Shown: positions 16,901 through 24,660, numbered from the stretch's first letter. The stretch: DNA of 64,000 bases from Nocardioides aromaticivorans (GCF_013408525.1 NZ_JACBZM010000001.1:3968001-4032000), one strand, 5' to 3'. Notes: generated by a model from the sequence alone, not told the origin. Translations and numbers: made by a program.

Positions 16901-17848
16901 CCCGCGCCCGGGACCGGGGGCGTCCACGAGGTCAGCCTGACCGCGACCAACGGGGTCGGCGACGACGCGACCGCGACCACCTCGCTCACCGTCGAGGAGG
17001 CCGCCTCGGTCGAGGGCCCCGCGGCCGTGCGCTTCGTGTCCGGCCGCGCCGGCTCGTTCACCTACGCCGCCGGCGGCTTCCCCGTCGCGGCGCTGACGGT
17101 GACCGGCAGCCTGCCGGCGGGCCTCTCCTTCGTCGACAACGGCGACGGCACGGCGACGCTGTCCGGGACGACCACCGCCGTCGGGGAGCGCACCGTCACG
17201 GTCCGCGCGTCCAACGGCATCGGCGCCGTCGCGACCCTGGAGGTGACCCTGGTGGTCGCCCCGCCGGTCGCGATCTCCACGACCTCCCTGCCGGACGCCG
17301 CGGTGGGCACGGCCTACGACGTGACCGTCGGGGTCACGGGCGGGGACGCGCCGTACACCTTCTCGCTGGCGTCGGGCTCGCTCCCGGCCGGCCTGCAGCT
17401 CACCGCCGACGGCCGGATCTCCGGCACCCCGACGGGGGACCCGGGCACGTCGACCTTCACGGTCAAGGTGACCGACGGCGGCACGCCGGCGGCGAGCGCC
17501 ACGCGGCAGCTCTCGATCACGGTCGGCAAGGGGGCGACCTCGCTGGTCGGCGGACCGGTCGTGATCCTCGGCAAGGTCCTGCTGGGCGGCGAGCTGACCG
17601 CGGTGCTGACCGGCGGCACGGCCACCCCGATCGCCGGCGCCACGGTGACCTTCCGCGGCACCAACGCGATGCTCGGCGACCCGCTGCTGTGCACCGCGAC
17701 CACCGACGCCAACGGCGTGGCCCGCTGCAAGCCCTCACTGGTCGCGATCACGCAGATCCTGCTGCTGGTGCCGTCGGTGAAGATCGCGTACGCCGGCAGC
17801 GCCCGCTGGCAGCCGTCGTCGACCGTCGTCGTCAAGAAGCTCGGCTGA
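13949..17848 (+). CDS. secreted beta-helix protein with choice-of-anchor-Q region and Ig-like repeats
   Basis: 1299 residues. An Arg-rich N-region, a hydrophobic core (LLAAAVLAASTSLGGVLA) and SPAQAAG give a long signal peptide of about 54 residues. Residues ~56-665 form repeated short G/N/T-rich rungs (NTATSLGGGGVFNAGSL and similar) typical of right-handed parallel beta-helix adhesins or polysaccharide lyases. Residues ~668-745 (CSGPVVNNGGN to CDIGAVE) match the choice-of-anchor Q type. About five He_PIG-like Ig repeats follow (LPAGLSFTDNGDGTGTLSGT and variants, ~750-1190), then a last Ig-like domain. No LPXTG motif or transmembrane anchor is seen. Likely a cell-surface or matrix protein; ligand unknown. 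Confidence 0.85.
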   Translation: MPVRPARAARSAAPRHRLHREASPRRRRTTLLAAAVLAASTSLGGVLAASPAQAAGPWFVAENGANGNTCLSAAAPCATLTAVLAKPGFQAGDTVNVAAGSYADRPLVTKGVKVVGGGAGATFTGSASTSAGWALAVNAGTATVELQNVRLTGGNYQAGGALPIVSGNVRTTNTSITGSKSTAGGGVYLWAGSATLTMTGGEVSGNRATATGANLGWGGAFYVGAGTSLTLDGVTVRDNVADGAGKAYGLGGAILNVGSTTVRNSTLRANESTGPSGTSFGGAIYHNGPSLVLADDDFIANKSAIGGALATAQPVSVTNVDFDANTALAAGAVYPTAGYTQTGGSMTGNSATTNYGGAIYAPASASAPTSLSLTGVTLTGNSAPTAGGALYATANVTTTIRDSVVDGNSSQSGGGIYNAGTITVRDSKVRNNAASFQGGGLTNGSTVVADTPSATVIDTVVTGNSAAVAGGGLQNLTRATLAVTGGRVEGNSAAGGGGIVVGDASTATLTRATVSGNTATSLGGGGVFNAGSLSVVRSQLATNKALGSSGIGGAIYSGSSTANATTSLQVDASTLSANQAYGGSAVVVYSTGSGATNTATIARSTIDGNTSTSQYGAIEQVGRPVTITDSTITGNTAAAGGAGGLATGAPAGGGVSGTVFSGNTPRACSGPVVNNGGNHAGPGDTGCGVATSADPELGPLADNGGPTPTRLPSSSSPLLDRLTCGSGADQRGTARPQGAKCDIGAVEREQVVPTVDGPDHVDLAVGSPANPAATVTATGSPEPTLSARGLPAGLSFTDNGDGTGTLSGTPATGTGGVHTVTVTATNEAGSGHADIEVEIAEAPRLSGPSASTYTVGEPGGPDVFEQTGGHPVATITTGSDLPDGVALTDNGDGTGTLAGTPQPGTGGEYAITVKGSNGVGADATWPFALTVEEAPSLDVAAVTTARVGTTTGIDLTVGGFPHPEVTAEGLPAGLAVDGDTITGTPAPGTGGVHEVSLTATNGVGDDATATTSLTVEEAASVEGPAAVRFVSGRAGSFTYAAGGFPVAALTVTGSLPAGLSFVDNGDGTATLSGTTTAVGERTVTVRASNGIGAVATLEVTLVVAPPVAISTTSLPDAAVGTAYDVTVGVTGGDAPYTFSLASGSLPAGLQLTADGRISGTPTGDPGTSTFTVKVTDGGTPAASATRQLSITVGKGATSLVGGPVVILGKVLLGGELTAVLTGGTATPIAGATVTFRGTNAMLGDPLLCTATTDANGVARCKPSLVAITQILLLVPSVKIAYAGSARWQPSSTVVVKKLG

Positions 17849-17865
17849 GAATCAGAGGAGAGGGG

Positions 17866-18252
17866 TCACCCGGGCAGGCGGCCGAGGAAGCGCTCGGCGT
17901 CCACGACCACCCGGGTGACCTCCCCGGAGCCGGCGAGCCTGCCGGGCCGACCGTCGGCGCCGACGTTGCGGGCCGAGACCGCGAACCGGCGCAGCCGGCC
18001 GTCGGCGTACACCTGACGGGCGGTGACCTCGACCGTCCCGCCGACGGGGGTCGCCGCGAGGTGCTCGAGCTCGATCCGGGTGCCGACGCTCGTCTCGCCG
18101 TCGGCGAGGTCGGCCTCGACGGCAGCACAGGTCGCGGCCTCGCACCAGGCGAGCAGCCGCGGCGTGCCGAGGACGGGCAGGCTGCCCGAGCCGACGGCGA
18201 GCGCCGTGTCCGCCTCGGTGACCGTGAACGTCAGCGTCGCGCTCGGTGTCAT
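17866..18252 (-). CDS. FlK-like hot-dog thioesterase
   Basis: 128 residues. The block GTPRLLAWCEAATCAAVE, followed by SVGTRIELEHLAATPVGGTVEV, is the pattern of the fluoroacetyl-CoA thioesterase (FlK) group, in which Glu and His of these two segments are catalytic. Most such proteins in genomes without fluorometabolites are general acyl-CoA thioesterases. It starts eight bases after the ThDP enzyme gene with GAGGG as a ribosome binding site, so the pair is likely an operon. It is convergent with the beta-helix gene. Confidence 0.75.
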   Translation of the reverse strand: MTPSATLTFTVTEADTALAVGSGSLPVLGTPRLLAWCEAATCAAVEADLADGETSVGTRIELEHLAATPVGGTVEVTARQVYADGRLRRFAVSARNVGADGRPGRLAGSGEVTRVVVDAERFLGRLPG

Positions 18253-18260
18253 CGCCGCCC

Positions 18261-19958
18261 TCAGATGCCGAAGGTGTTGCGCGGGTAGGGCGCGTTGACG
18301 TCGGTGATCACGTTGACCAGGTACGGCGCGTCCGCGGCGAAGGCCCGGTCCAGCGCCGCGCCGATCTGGCGGGGGTCGGTGACCGTCTCGCCGGCACCAC
18401 CGAGCGCGGAGACCACCTGGTCGTAGGCCGTGCGCGGCGCGAGGTCGGCCGCGACGTCGTACCCGTAGAGCAGCTGCATCGGGCCCTTCTCCAACCCCCA
18501 GGCGGAGTTGTTGCCCATCACCATCACGACCGGCAGGCCGTGCCGGACCAGGGTGTCGACGTCCATCAGCGAGAAGCCGGCCGCGCCGTCGCCCAGGAGC
18601 AGCACGACCTGCGACGACGGCCGCGCGATCCGCGCCCCGATCGCCGCGCCCAGGCCGGCGCCGAGGCAGCCGTAGGGACCGGGGTCGAGCCAGCAGCCGG
18701 GGCGCTTCGGCTCCACGAACTTGCCGGCGAAGGACACGAAGTCACCGCCGTCGCCGATCACGACCGCGTCGTCGGCGAGCCGGGGGACCAGCTCGCCGTA
18801 GATCCGCGCCGGGTGCACCGGGTCCGCCTCGGCGCCCAGCAGCTCCGCGTCGCGGGCCGACGCGGCAGCGACGGTGTCCTGCAGCGAGGTGATCCAGTCG
18901 GAGCGGTCGGGCTGGGCAGCGCCGGCGAGCGCCTCGAGCAGGCCGTCGAGCACGGCCGTCAGGTCGCCCGCCACCGACCCCGCCAGCGCCGCGTGCTGCG
19001 AGAGCTGGCCCGCCGAGTCCGCGATGTGTACGACGCCCGCGGGCTCGGCCCCGTCCTTCCCGCCGAACACGCCGTAGCCGAGCCGGAAGTCGAGCGGCGT
19101 CCCGACGACCACCACCAGGTCGGCCCCACCGAGCGCGGCCCCGCGGGCCTTCGTCACGAGCAGCGGGTGCCCGCCGGGGACCACCCCGCGGCCCATCCCG
19201 TTGGTGATCGCGGGCAGCCGCATCTCCTCGACCAGGCGCAGCGCGGCGTCCTCGGCGTGGTCGGCCCACACGTCGGTGCCGAGGACCAGCACCGGTCGCG
19301 CGGCGCGGGCGAGCAGCCCGGCGATCCGGTCGATCGCGTCGGTGTCCGGCGCGGCCCCGCGCAGCTCGCCGACGACGGGGACCCGACCGGTGCCGACGTT
19401 GAAGAACTCGTCCATCGGGACGTCGACATAGGTCGGACCGCGGTGCGACGAGCGGGCCTGGGTGAAGGCGGTGTCGAAGCCGGCGGCCACGTCGTCGGCG
19501 GTCATCAGCGTGGCGGCGTGCTTGGTGACCGGCGTGACGATCGGCAGGTGGTCGATCTCCTGCAGCGCCCCGGTGCCCCAGCGGTTGTTGGGGGCGCGGC
19601 CGCCGACGACGACCATGGGGGAGCCGGCGAAGGTCGCCTGCGCCATCGCGCTCACCCCGTTGGTGACCCCGGGCCCGGCCGTCAGCACCGCGAGACCCGG
19701 CACCCGGGTCAGCTTGCCGGTCGCCTCGGCCGCGAAGGCCGCTGTCTGCTCGTGGCGGACGTCGACGAGGCGCACCGGCGGCCCACCGCCGTCCGCCTGG
19801 CTCTTGACGGCGCCGTCGTACATCGGGAAGACGTGGGCGCCCGACAGGGTGAACATCGTCTCGACGCCGTGGGCCTGCGCGACGGCGACGGCGAGCTCGC
19901 CGGCGTGGCCGTGGCGCTCGGTGCCCGCAGCGGAGGTGTCGTCCGTGGTGGTGGTCAC
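18261..19958 (-). CDS. thiamine-diphosphate enzyme, acetolactate synthase-like (IlvG type)
   Basis: 565 residues with the three-domain layout of the ThDP decarboxylase family. The catalytic Glu lies in VRHEQTAAFAAEA near residue 70. The central domain is FAD/regulatory-like, and the cofactor motif GDGAAGFSLMDVDTLVRHG...GNNSAWG is near residues 460-490. The family includes acetolactate synthase, oxalyl-CoA decarboxylase and related lyases. The closest style is the mycobacterial IlvG paralogue, which lacks a partner small subunit, and no ilvN is nearby here. Start is GTG at 19958, six bases after TAGGGT. The reaction is not certain. Confidence 0.8.
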   Translation of the reverse strand: MTTTTDDTSAAGTERHGHAGELAVAVAQAHGVETMFTLSGAHVFPMYDGAVKSQADGGGPPVRLVDVRHEQTAAFAAEATGKLTRVPGLAVLTAGPGVTNGVSAMAQATFAGSPMVVVGGRAPNNRWGTGALQEIDHLPIVTPVTKHAATLMTADDVAAGFDTAFTQARSSHRGPTYVDVPMDEFFNVGTGRVPVVGELRGAAPDTDAIDRIAGLLARAARPVLVLGTDVWADHAEDAALRLVEEMRLPAITNGMGRGVVPGGHPLLVTKARGAALGGADLVVVVGTPLDFRLGYGVFGGKDGAEPAGVVHIADSAGQLSQHAALAGSVAGDLTAVLDGLLEALAGAAQPDRSDWITSLQDTVAAASARDAELLGAEADPVHPARIYGELVPRLADDAVVIGDGGDFVSFAGKFVEPKRPGCWLDPGPYGCLGAGLGAAIGARIARPSSQVVLLLGDGAAGFSLMDVDTLVRHGLPVVMVMGNNSAWGLEKGPMQLLYGYDVAADLAPRTAYDQVVSALGGAGETVTDPRQIGAALDRAFAADAPYLVNVITDVNAPYPRNTFGI

Positions 19959-19964
19959 GTCCGC

Positions 19965-19970
19965 ACCCTA
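19965..19970 (-). promoter_or_regulatory. -10 box of a leaderless ThDP-enzyme transcript
   Basis: TAGGGT on the minus strand ends six bases before the GTG start at 19958. Confidence 0.5.
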
Positions 19971-19998
19971 GCCAGCAGGGGCGACGAGGAGGAGGGGG

Positions 19999-20847
19999 TC
20001 AGGCGAGGAAGACCGGGTGCACCCGGCGCAGCGACGCGACGAGGGCCAGCAGCAGGTCCGGCCGGATCGAGGGGTGGCGCGGCGAGATCGTCAGCTGCAG
20101 GTAGAGGGCGCGCAGCACCGCCTGGGCGTTGCCGTTGACGAGATAGGGGTCGGCGCCGGTCAGCACCCGCTCGCGGGCCCCGGCCTCGAGCCGGCGCACC
20201 CACGGCTCGACGATGTTGAGCGGCACCCGGTCGCGGCGCAGCACCTCCATGACGGCGTGCGCGATCCGGTCCGGCTCGCCGTGCACGAGGATCGGGGTGT
20301 CCCGGTCGAGCACGCGGTCGGCGATGACGTCGAGCACCACGGTCAGCTCGGTCGACCCGAAGTACGGCGACCGGGCGAGCGCGCCCAGGGCGTCGGCCCC
20401 GTTGGCGGCGGCGTGCGCCCAGCCCTTGCCCGGCACGAAGCCGCGCAGGTCGCGCTCGCGGACGTACCAGGCCATCAGCCGGTCGCCCCACTGCATGATC
20501 CGGCTCGGCGGCTGACGGCGCACCCGCGTGTCGCGGTCGATGCACTCGGCGAGGACCAGCGCGGAGAAGCTGCGGCGGAAGACGCTGTCGGTGTCGCGCT
20601 CGCCGATGCCGACCTCCAGCCCGGCGCACATCCCGTCGCCGAGGCCGGCCAGCAGGTCGTCGTACACGCCGTGCTCGGTCCAGGTGGCCAGGAACGGGTA
20701 GGCGAGCCCGTCGCGGACGTGCGGGTCGGGGTCGCCCAGCATCCGGGTCAGGTCGGCCGTCAGGTCCGAGAGACGGTGCTCGGCAGGGGGAGTCCGCTCA
20801 CCGTTGCGGAGTCCCTGCTGCAGGCGTGACCAATCCACCGACGCCAT
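19999..20847 (-). CDS. DUF2785 protein
   Basis: 282 residues, largely helical. It reads like the DUF2785 family: GDPDPHVRDGLAYPFLATW and DTDSVFRRSFSALVLAECIDRD are its typical blocks. The function is unknown; the repeated helices suggest a HEAT-like scaffold. ATG at 20847 has GAGGGG about eight bases upstream and is preferred to the TTG at 20850. It is divergent from pdtaS with a 125-base gap. Confidence 0.75.
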   Translation of the reverse strand: MASVDWSRLQQGLRNGERTPPAEHRLSDLTADLTRMLGDPDPHVRDGLAYPFLATWTEHGVYDDLLAGLGDGMCAGLEVGIGERDTDSVFRRSFSALVLAECIDRDTRVRRQPPSRIMQWGDRLMAWYVRERDLRGFVPGKGWAHAAANGADALGALARSPYFGSTELTVVLDVIADRVLDRDTPILVHGEPDRIAHAVMEVLRRDRVPLNIVEPWVRRLEAGARERVLTGADPYLVNGNAQAVLRALYLQLTISPRHPSIRPDLLLALVASLRRVHPVFLA

Positions 20848-20958
20848 CAAGAAAAACCCCTCACGGACCAGCCCGACCTGAATCCCCCCACGGATACCTG
20901 GAGACAGGCTCCGGGATCATTCTGCCAAACGCCGTGAAGCGAGCGTGAGTCCGGTCGG

Positions 20959-20964
20959 TAACGT
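20959..20964 (+). promoter_or_regulatory. -10 box of a leaderless pdtaS transcript
   Basis: TAACGT ends eight bases before the GTG at 20973, with no ribosome binding site between. Confidence 0.45.
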
Positions 20965-20972
20965 TCGGTGAC

Positions 20973-22451
20973 GTGCCCTCCCTGTCTGCCATCGCGCGGC
21001 GCCACACCGACCTCGCGCCGGGCGACATCGCATGGCTCCAGCTGCTCCAGGCCGACTGGCAGGTCATCGCCGACCTGTCCTTCGCCGACCTCGTCCTGTG
21101 GCTCCCCGACCGCGACGGCAGCGGCTTCTGGGCGGGTGACCAGATGCGGCCGACGACCGGTCCGACGGCGTACGTCGACGACATCGTCGGCAGCTTCCTG
21201 CCGATCGGGCGCCGGACCCTCGTCGACGCGGCCTACGAGCTCGGCCGGATCGCGCGCGAGGGCGACCCGGAGTGGCGCGACGACGTCCCGGTCCGGGTCG
21301 AGGCGATCCCGGTGCGCCACGAGGGTCGCGTGATCGCGGTCGTCAGCCGCAACACCAACCTGCTCGGCGTACGGACCCCGAGCCTGCTCGAGATCAACTA
21401 CCTCCAGGCCGCGTCGGACCTCGCGCACATGATCTCGACCGGCCTCTTCCCGAGCGCCGGCCAGCGCAGCGACCACGCGGACTCGCCGCGCGTGGGCGAC
21501 GGCTTCCTTCGCGTCGACGCCGAGGGCCGGGTGGTCTACGCCAGCCCCAACGGCCTGTCGGTCTACCGCAAGCTGGGGCTCACCGGCGACCTCACCGGCC
21601 ACCGGCTCACCGACCTGACCCGCGAGCTGGTCCCGTCGAAGAAGCGGCCCGACGAGGAGACGCTGAGCGCCGTCCTGGGCGGGCGGGCCCACCGCGACAC
21701 CGAGCTCGGCTCGGCGGGCGGGCCGGGCGACGGCGTGTCGGTCATCGCGCGAGCGATCCCGCTGCGGCCCAAGGGCGAGCACATCGGCGCGATGATCCTG
21801 CTCCGCGACGTCACCGACCTGCGGCGGCGCGACCGCGAGCTGGTCACCAAGGACGCCACCATCCGCGAGATCCACCACCGGGTGAAGAACAACCTGCAGA
21901 CGGTCGCGGCCCTCCTCCGCCTCCAGGCCCGCCGGATCGGGTCCGAGGAGGCGGTCTCGGCCCTCGAGGAGGCGGTACGACGGGTCGGGTCGATCGCGAT
22001 CGTGCACGAGATCCTCAGCCAGGCCGTCGAGGAGACGGTCGCCTTCGACGACATCGCCGACCGGCTGGCCCGCCTGGTCACCGACGTCGGCTCGACCACC
22101 GCCCAGGTCGGCGTGCGCCGCGAGGGCAGCTTCGGCGTGCTCACCTCCGAGATCGCCACGCCGCTGGCCATGGTCGTGATGGAGCTGATGCAGAACGCCG
22201 CCGAGCACGGCTACGAGAACGGCGCCAAGGGCGAGATCGTGCTCCGGGCCGAGCGGCACGGTGCCGTGCTCGAGGTCGCGGTCGAGGACGACGGCAAGGG
22301 CCTGCCCGCCGACTTCGACCTCGACGCCGCGACCAGCCTGGGCCTGTCGATCGTGCGCACGCTCGTGGAGTCCGAGCTGGGCGGTCACCTCACCCTGGGC
22401 CACGCCCCGGACGGGGGCACCCGGGCCGGCTTCACGCTCCCCGTGGAGTGA
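20973..22451 (+). CDS. pdtaS: sensor histidine kinase PdtaS
   Basis: 492 residues, cytoplasmic, without transmembrane segments. An N-terminal GAF-like domain (~1-150), a PAS domain (~170-290, VDAEGRVVYASPNGLSVYRKLG), a HisKA_2 phosphoacceptor (IREIHHRVKNNLQTVAALL, His near 301) and a HATPase (NAAEHGYENGAKG, DDGKGLPADF) are in order. This is the layout of mycobacterial PdtaS (Rv3220c), whose partner PdtaR is an RNA-binding ANTAR antiterminator. No ANTAR gene is in the window. The neighbouring whiB1 gene is on the opposite strand, as in Mycobacterium (Rv3219/Rv3220c). Start is GTG at 20973. Confidence 0.9.
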   Translation: MPSLSAIARRHTDLAPGDIAWLQLLQADWQVIADLSFADLVLWLPDRDGSGFWAGDQMRPTTGPTAYVDDIVGSFLPIGRRTLVDAAYELGRIAREGDPEWRDDVPVRVEAIPVRHEGRVIAVVSRNTNLLGVRTPSLLEINYLQAASDLAHMISTGLFPSAGQRSDHADSPRVGDGFLRVDAEGRVVYASPNGLSVYRKLGLTGDLTGHRLTDLTRELVPSKKRPDEETLSAVLGGRAHRDTELGSAGGPGDGVSVIARAIPLRPKGEHIGAMILLRDVTDLRRRDRELVTKDATIREIHHRVKNNLQTVAALLRLQARRIGSEEAVSALEEAVRRVGSIAIVHEILSQAVEETVAFDDIADRLARLVTDVGSTTAQVGVRREGSFGVLTSEIATPLAMVVMELMQNAAEHGYENGAKGEIVLRAERHGAVLEVAVEDDGKGLPADFDLDAATSLGLSIVRTLVESELGGHLTLGHAPDGGTRAGFTLPVE

Positions 22452-22460
22452 GGCTCAGCC

Positions 22461-22715
22461 TCAAACCGGCTGGCGGACCCTCGCGCGGGCGTTGCGGCGC
22501 TTCAGCGCGCGGCGCTCGTCCTCGCTGAGCCCACCCCAGACACCGTGGTCCTGTCCCGCCTCGAGCGCCCACGCGAGGCACTGCTCGCGCACGTCGCAGC
22601 GCCGGCAGACCGCCTTGGCCTCCTCGATCTGGAGGATGGCCGGGCCGGTGTTGCCGATCGGGAAGAACAGCTCCGGATCCTCGTCGAGGCATGCGGAACG
22701 GTGTCGCCAATCCAT
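22461..22715 (-). CDS. whiB1: iron-sulfur transcription factor WhiB1
   Basis: 84 residues. Cys9, Cys37, Cys40 and Cys46 are at the same positions as the [4Fe-4S] ligands of mycobacterial WhiB1. The GVWGG turn and a basic C-terminal tail (RRALKRRNARARVRQ) for DNA contact are present. WhiB1 binds the primary sigma factor SigA, is NO-sensitive and is essential in mycobacteria. The 187-base upstream gap shared with a divergent gene holds a CRP-type palindrome. No good ribosome binding site is visible. Confidence 0.93.
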   Translation of the reverse strand: MDWRHRSACLDEDPELFFPIGNTGPAILQIEEAKAVCRRCDVREQCLAWALEAGQDHGVWGGLSEDERRALKRRNARARVRQPV

Positions 22716-22781
22716 GGGGGAGATGCTCGCTTTCCATACGTTCGGAAGGCCCGGTCAGAGGGCACACGTGAAACCGCAAAA

Positions 22782-22795
22782 GTGAACGGCTTCAC
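22782..22795. promoter_or_regulatory. CRP/FNR-type palindrome upstream of whiB1
   Basis: GTGA-N6-TCAC (AGTGAACGGCTTCACG in context) is centred 73 bases upstream of the whiB1 start codon. CRP (Rv3676) controls whiB1 in Mycobacterium through sites of this type, so the same control is plausible here. Confidence 0.6.
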
Positions 22796-22888
22796 GATCG
22801 CTCCGGCAAGAGTTCCAAGGATTCGTTCGCGAATCAAGCAATTCCGGTGGTCTGATGGGTCACAAATAGCTGGTGGCCGGTGATGGCC

Positions 22889-22894
22889 TAGGGT
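22889..22894 (+). promoter_or_regulatory. -10 box of a leaderless membrane-protein transcript
   Basis: TAGGGT ends eight bases before the GTG at 22903. This supports that start over the upstream GTG at 22873. Confidence 0.5.
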
Positions 22895-22902
22895 TCGGGA
22901 CC

Positions 22903-23316
22903 GTGACCGAGGGGCCCCAGGAACCGTCCGGCGCGGCTGCCGGCAACCCGCCGCCGCTGACCGCAGCGGCCTCGCTGGTGGGCGTCCAGGCCCTGGTGCT
23001 GCTCATCCTGGCGGTGCTGGAGACGGTCAACCTGGTCGATGAGCGGCGCTCGATGGGACTGTCGGTGACGGTCTTCTTCGCGGCGTACGGCGTCGTCCTG
23101 GTCGCCGCCGCGTGGGGGCTCCACCGGCGGGCGACCTGGGCGCGCGGCCCGGTGCTGATCACCCAGCTGATCATGCTCGGCCTGGCGTGGAACGTGCGCG
23201 AGCACGTGGTCGTGGCGATCGCGCTGGCGGTGTGCGCCGGCATCGTGCTCGCCGGGATGCTGCACCCGGACACGCTCGCCGCCCTCGACCGGGACCCGAC
23301 CGCCGACGAGGACTGA
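22903..23316 (+). CDS. small integral membrane protein
   Basis: 137 residues with four hydrophobic segments: around residues 21-38 (LVGVQALVLLILAVLETV), 50-66, 77-92 and 98-117. No family is recognised. It is divergent from whiB1 and shares its regulatory gap. It ends 13 bases before the convergent sigma-factor gene. The start was chosen from the promoter position; the GTG 30 bases upstream would add ten residues. Confidence 0.7.
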   Translation: MTEGPQEPSGAAAGNPPPLTAAASLVGVQALVLLILAVLETVNLVDERRSMGLSVTVFFAAYGVVLVAAAWGLHRRATWARGPVLITQLIMLGLAWNVREHVVVAIALAVCAGIVLAGMLHPDTLAALDRDPTADED

Positions 23317-23329
23317 CCGGGCGAGCGGC

Positions 23330-24139
23330 TCAGCCCTCGGACTCCAGCGACTGCCGCAGCTGCTCGAGGGTGCGGCTGAGCAGCCGGGAGACGTGCATCT
23401 GCGAGACGCCGATCTCCTCGGCGATCTGCGACTGGGTCATGTTCTTGAAGAACCGCAGCAGCAGGATCTTCTTCTCCCGGGCGGGGAGGTTCTCCAGCAG
23501 CGGCTTGACCGACTCGCGGATCTCGACGTGCTCGAGCGCCTCGTCGTCGACGCCCATCGCGTCGAGCATGCTCTGCCCGGCGCCGCCGTCGGAGTCGTCG
23601 TCGGTGGCGTCGAGGGAGAGCGTGGAGTAGGCGTTGCTCGACTCCATGCCCTCGACGATCTCCTCGACCGAGCAGCCGATTGCCTCCGCGAGCTCGCGGG
23701 GCGTGGGGGAGCGGCCCAGGCGCTGGGTGAGCTCGGCGGTGGAGGCGCTGATCTGCATCCGCAGCTCCTGCAGCCGCCGCGGCACCCGGATCGCCCAGCC
23801 CTTGTCACGGAAGTAGCGCTTGATCTCGCCGATGATCGTGGGCGTGGCGTAGGTCGAGAACTCGACGCCCCGCTCGGTGTCGAAGCGGTCGACGGACTTG
23901 ATCAGGCCGATCGTGCCGACCTGGACCAGGTCCTCGTAGGGCTCGCCGCGGTTGCGGAAGCGGCGCGCGCAGTGCTCGACGAGCGGCAGGTGGAGGTGGA
24001 CGAGGGCATCGCGCGCGGTGTCGCGCTCGGCGGCCGAGCGCTCCTCGTCGCGGAAGACGACGAAGAGCTCGGCGCTGCGGCGTCGGGTCTCCTCGATCGA
24101 CATCGACCGCCGATCGCCCCGAGACAGGTCGGCGGTCAT
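23330..24139 (-). CDS. SigB/SigF-family general stress sigma factor
   Basis: 269 residues with regions 2, 3 and 4 intact. Region 2 is HLPLVEHCARRFRNRGEPYEDLVQVGTIGLIKSVDRFD, region 3 spans FRDKGWAIRVPRRLQEL onward, and region 4 is LLRFFKNMTQSQIAEEIGVSQMHVSRLL. This pattern identifies the SigF/SigB/SigG group controlled by partner switching. The ATG overlaps the stop of the RsbW-like gene as ATGA, so sigma and anti-sigma are made together. A longer upstream frame is a shadow of that gene. Confidence 0.93.
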   Translation of the reverse strand: MTADLSRGDRRSMSIEETRRRSAELFVVFRDEERSAAERDTARDALVHLHLPLVEHCARRFRNRGEPYEDLVQVGTIGLIKSVDRFDTERGVEFSTYATPTIIGEIKRYFRDKGWAIRVPRRLQELRMQISASTAELTQRLGRSPTPRELAEAIGCSVEEIVEGMESSNAYSTLSLDATDDDSDGGAGQSMLDAMGVDDEALEHVEIRESVKPLLENLPAREKKILLLRFFKNMTQSQIAEEIGVSQMHVSRLLSRTLEQLRQSLESEG

Positions 24140-24558
24140 GACTCGAGCGAGGACCGGAGGGTCAGCCGCACCGTGTAGGTGTCCGCGGTGGCGTCGATGG
24201 CGGCCTCGGCGGCCAGCGTGGCGAGCACCTGCCAGCCGAAGCTCTCGTAGTCGGGTGCCTCGGGCGCGCTCGCCACGGCGCTGATCGCGATCGCCAGCTC
24301 GCCGGGCTGCAGGCGGAACACGCAGTCGAGCACCGAGCCCTCGGCCGCCTCGTCCAGCACCATCGCGGCCGCCTCGGACACCGCGATCCGCAGGTCCTCG
24401 ATGTCGTCCATCGTGAAGTCGACCCGGGCAGCCAGGCCGGCGGCGAGGGTGCGCAGGACGGACGCGTAGGCGCCGTCGGCGGGCAGCCGCAGCTCGACCT
24501 CCGCGGGGTCGCCGGTCATGGGCGTGGCGCCGGCCGCGGGGACGCTCGTCTCGGACAT
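24136..24558 (-). CDS. RsbW-like anti-sigma factor / serine kinase
   Basis: 140 residues of the GHKL ATPase fold (HATPase_c_2). The N-box is DLRIAVSEAAAMVLDEA, in which the usual Asn of the EAxxN motif is replaced by Met-Val; a Mg-binding Asn is therefore not obvious. It directly precedes its sigma factor with a 4-base overlap, so it most likely holds that sigma inactive. GGAGGAGC six bases upstream of ATG 24558 supports the start. No RsbV-type antagonist gene is next to it. Confidence 0.85.
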   Translation of the reverse strand: MSETSVPAAGATPMTGDPAEVELRLPADGAYASVLRTLAAGLAARVDFTMDDIEDLRIAVSEAAAMVLDEAAEGSVLDCVFRLQPGELAIAISAVASAPEAPDYESFGWQVLATLAAEAAIDATADTYTVRLTLRSSLES

Positions 24559-24610
24559 GCCGCTCCTCCGAGTGAAGTGGGGACCTGAACGCGGCCGAGC
24601 CTACGGCACC

Positions 24611-24660
24611 GGTACGACGAACGGCCGCGCCCCGGGTGGGGTGCGGCCGCTCGTCGTACC
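24611..24660. terminator. long hairpin terminator
   Basis: An 18-bp stem with a single mismatch (24611-24628 with 24643-24660) encloses a 14-base GC-rich loop. It follows the secreted Lys-rich protein gene on the minus strand and would insulate the rsbW-sigma operon from it. Confidence 0.75.

Noticed and set aside
13775-16927. Minus-strand open frame of over 1000 codons opposite the beta-helix gene
   Set aside because: It is a GC-driven shadow of the plus-strand gene with no domain and unnatural Arg/Gly/Ala composition. Only its last 24 codons, with their own start and ribosome binding site, are a gene (bL37).
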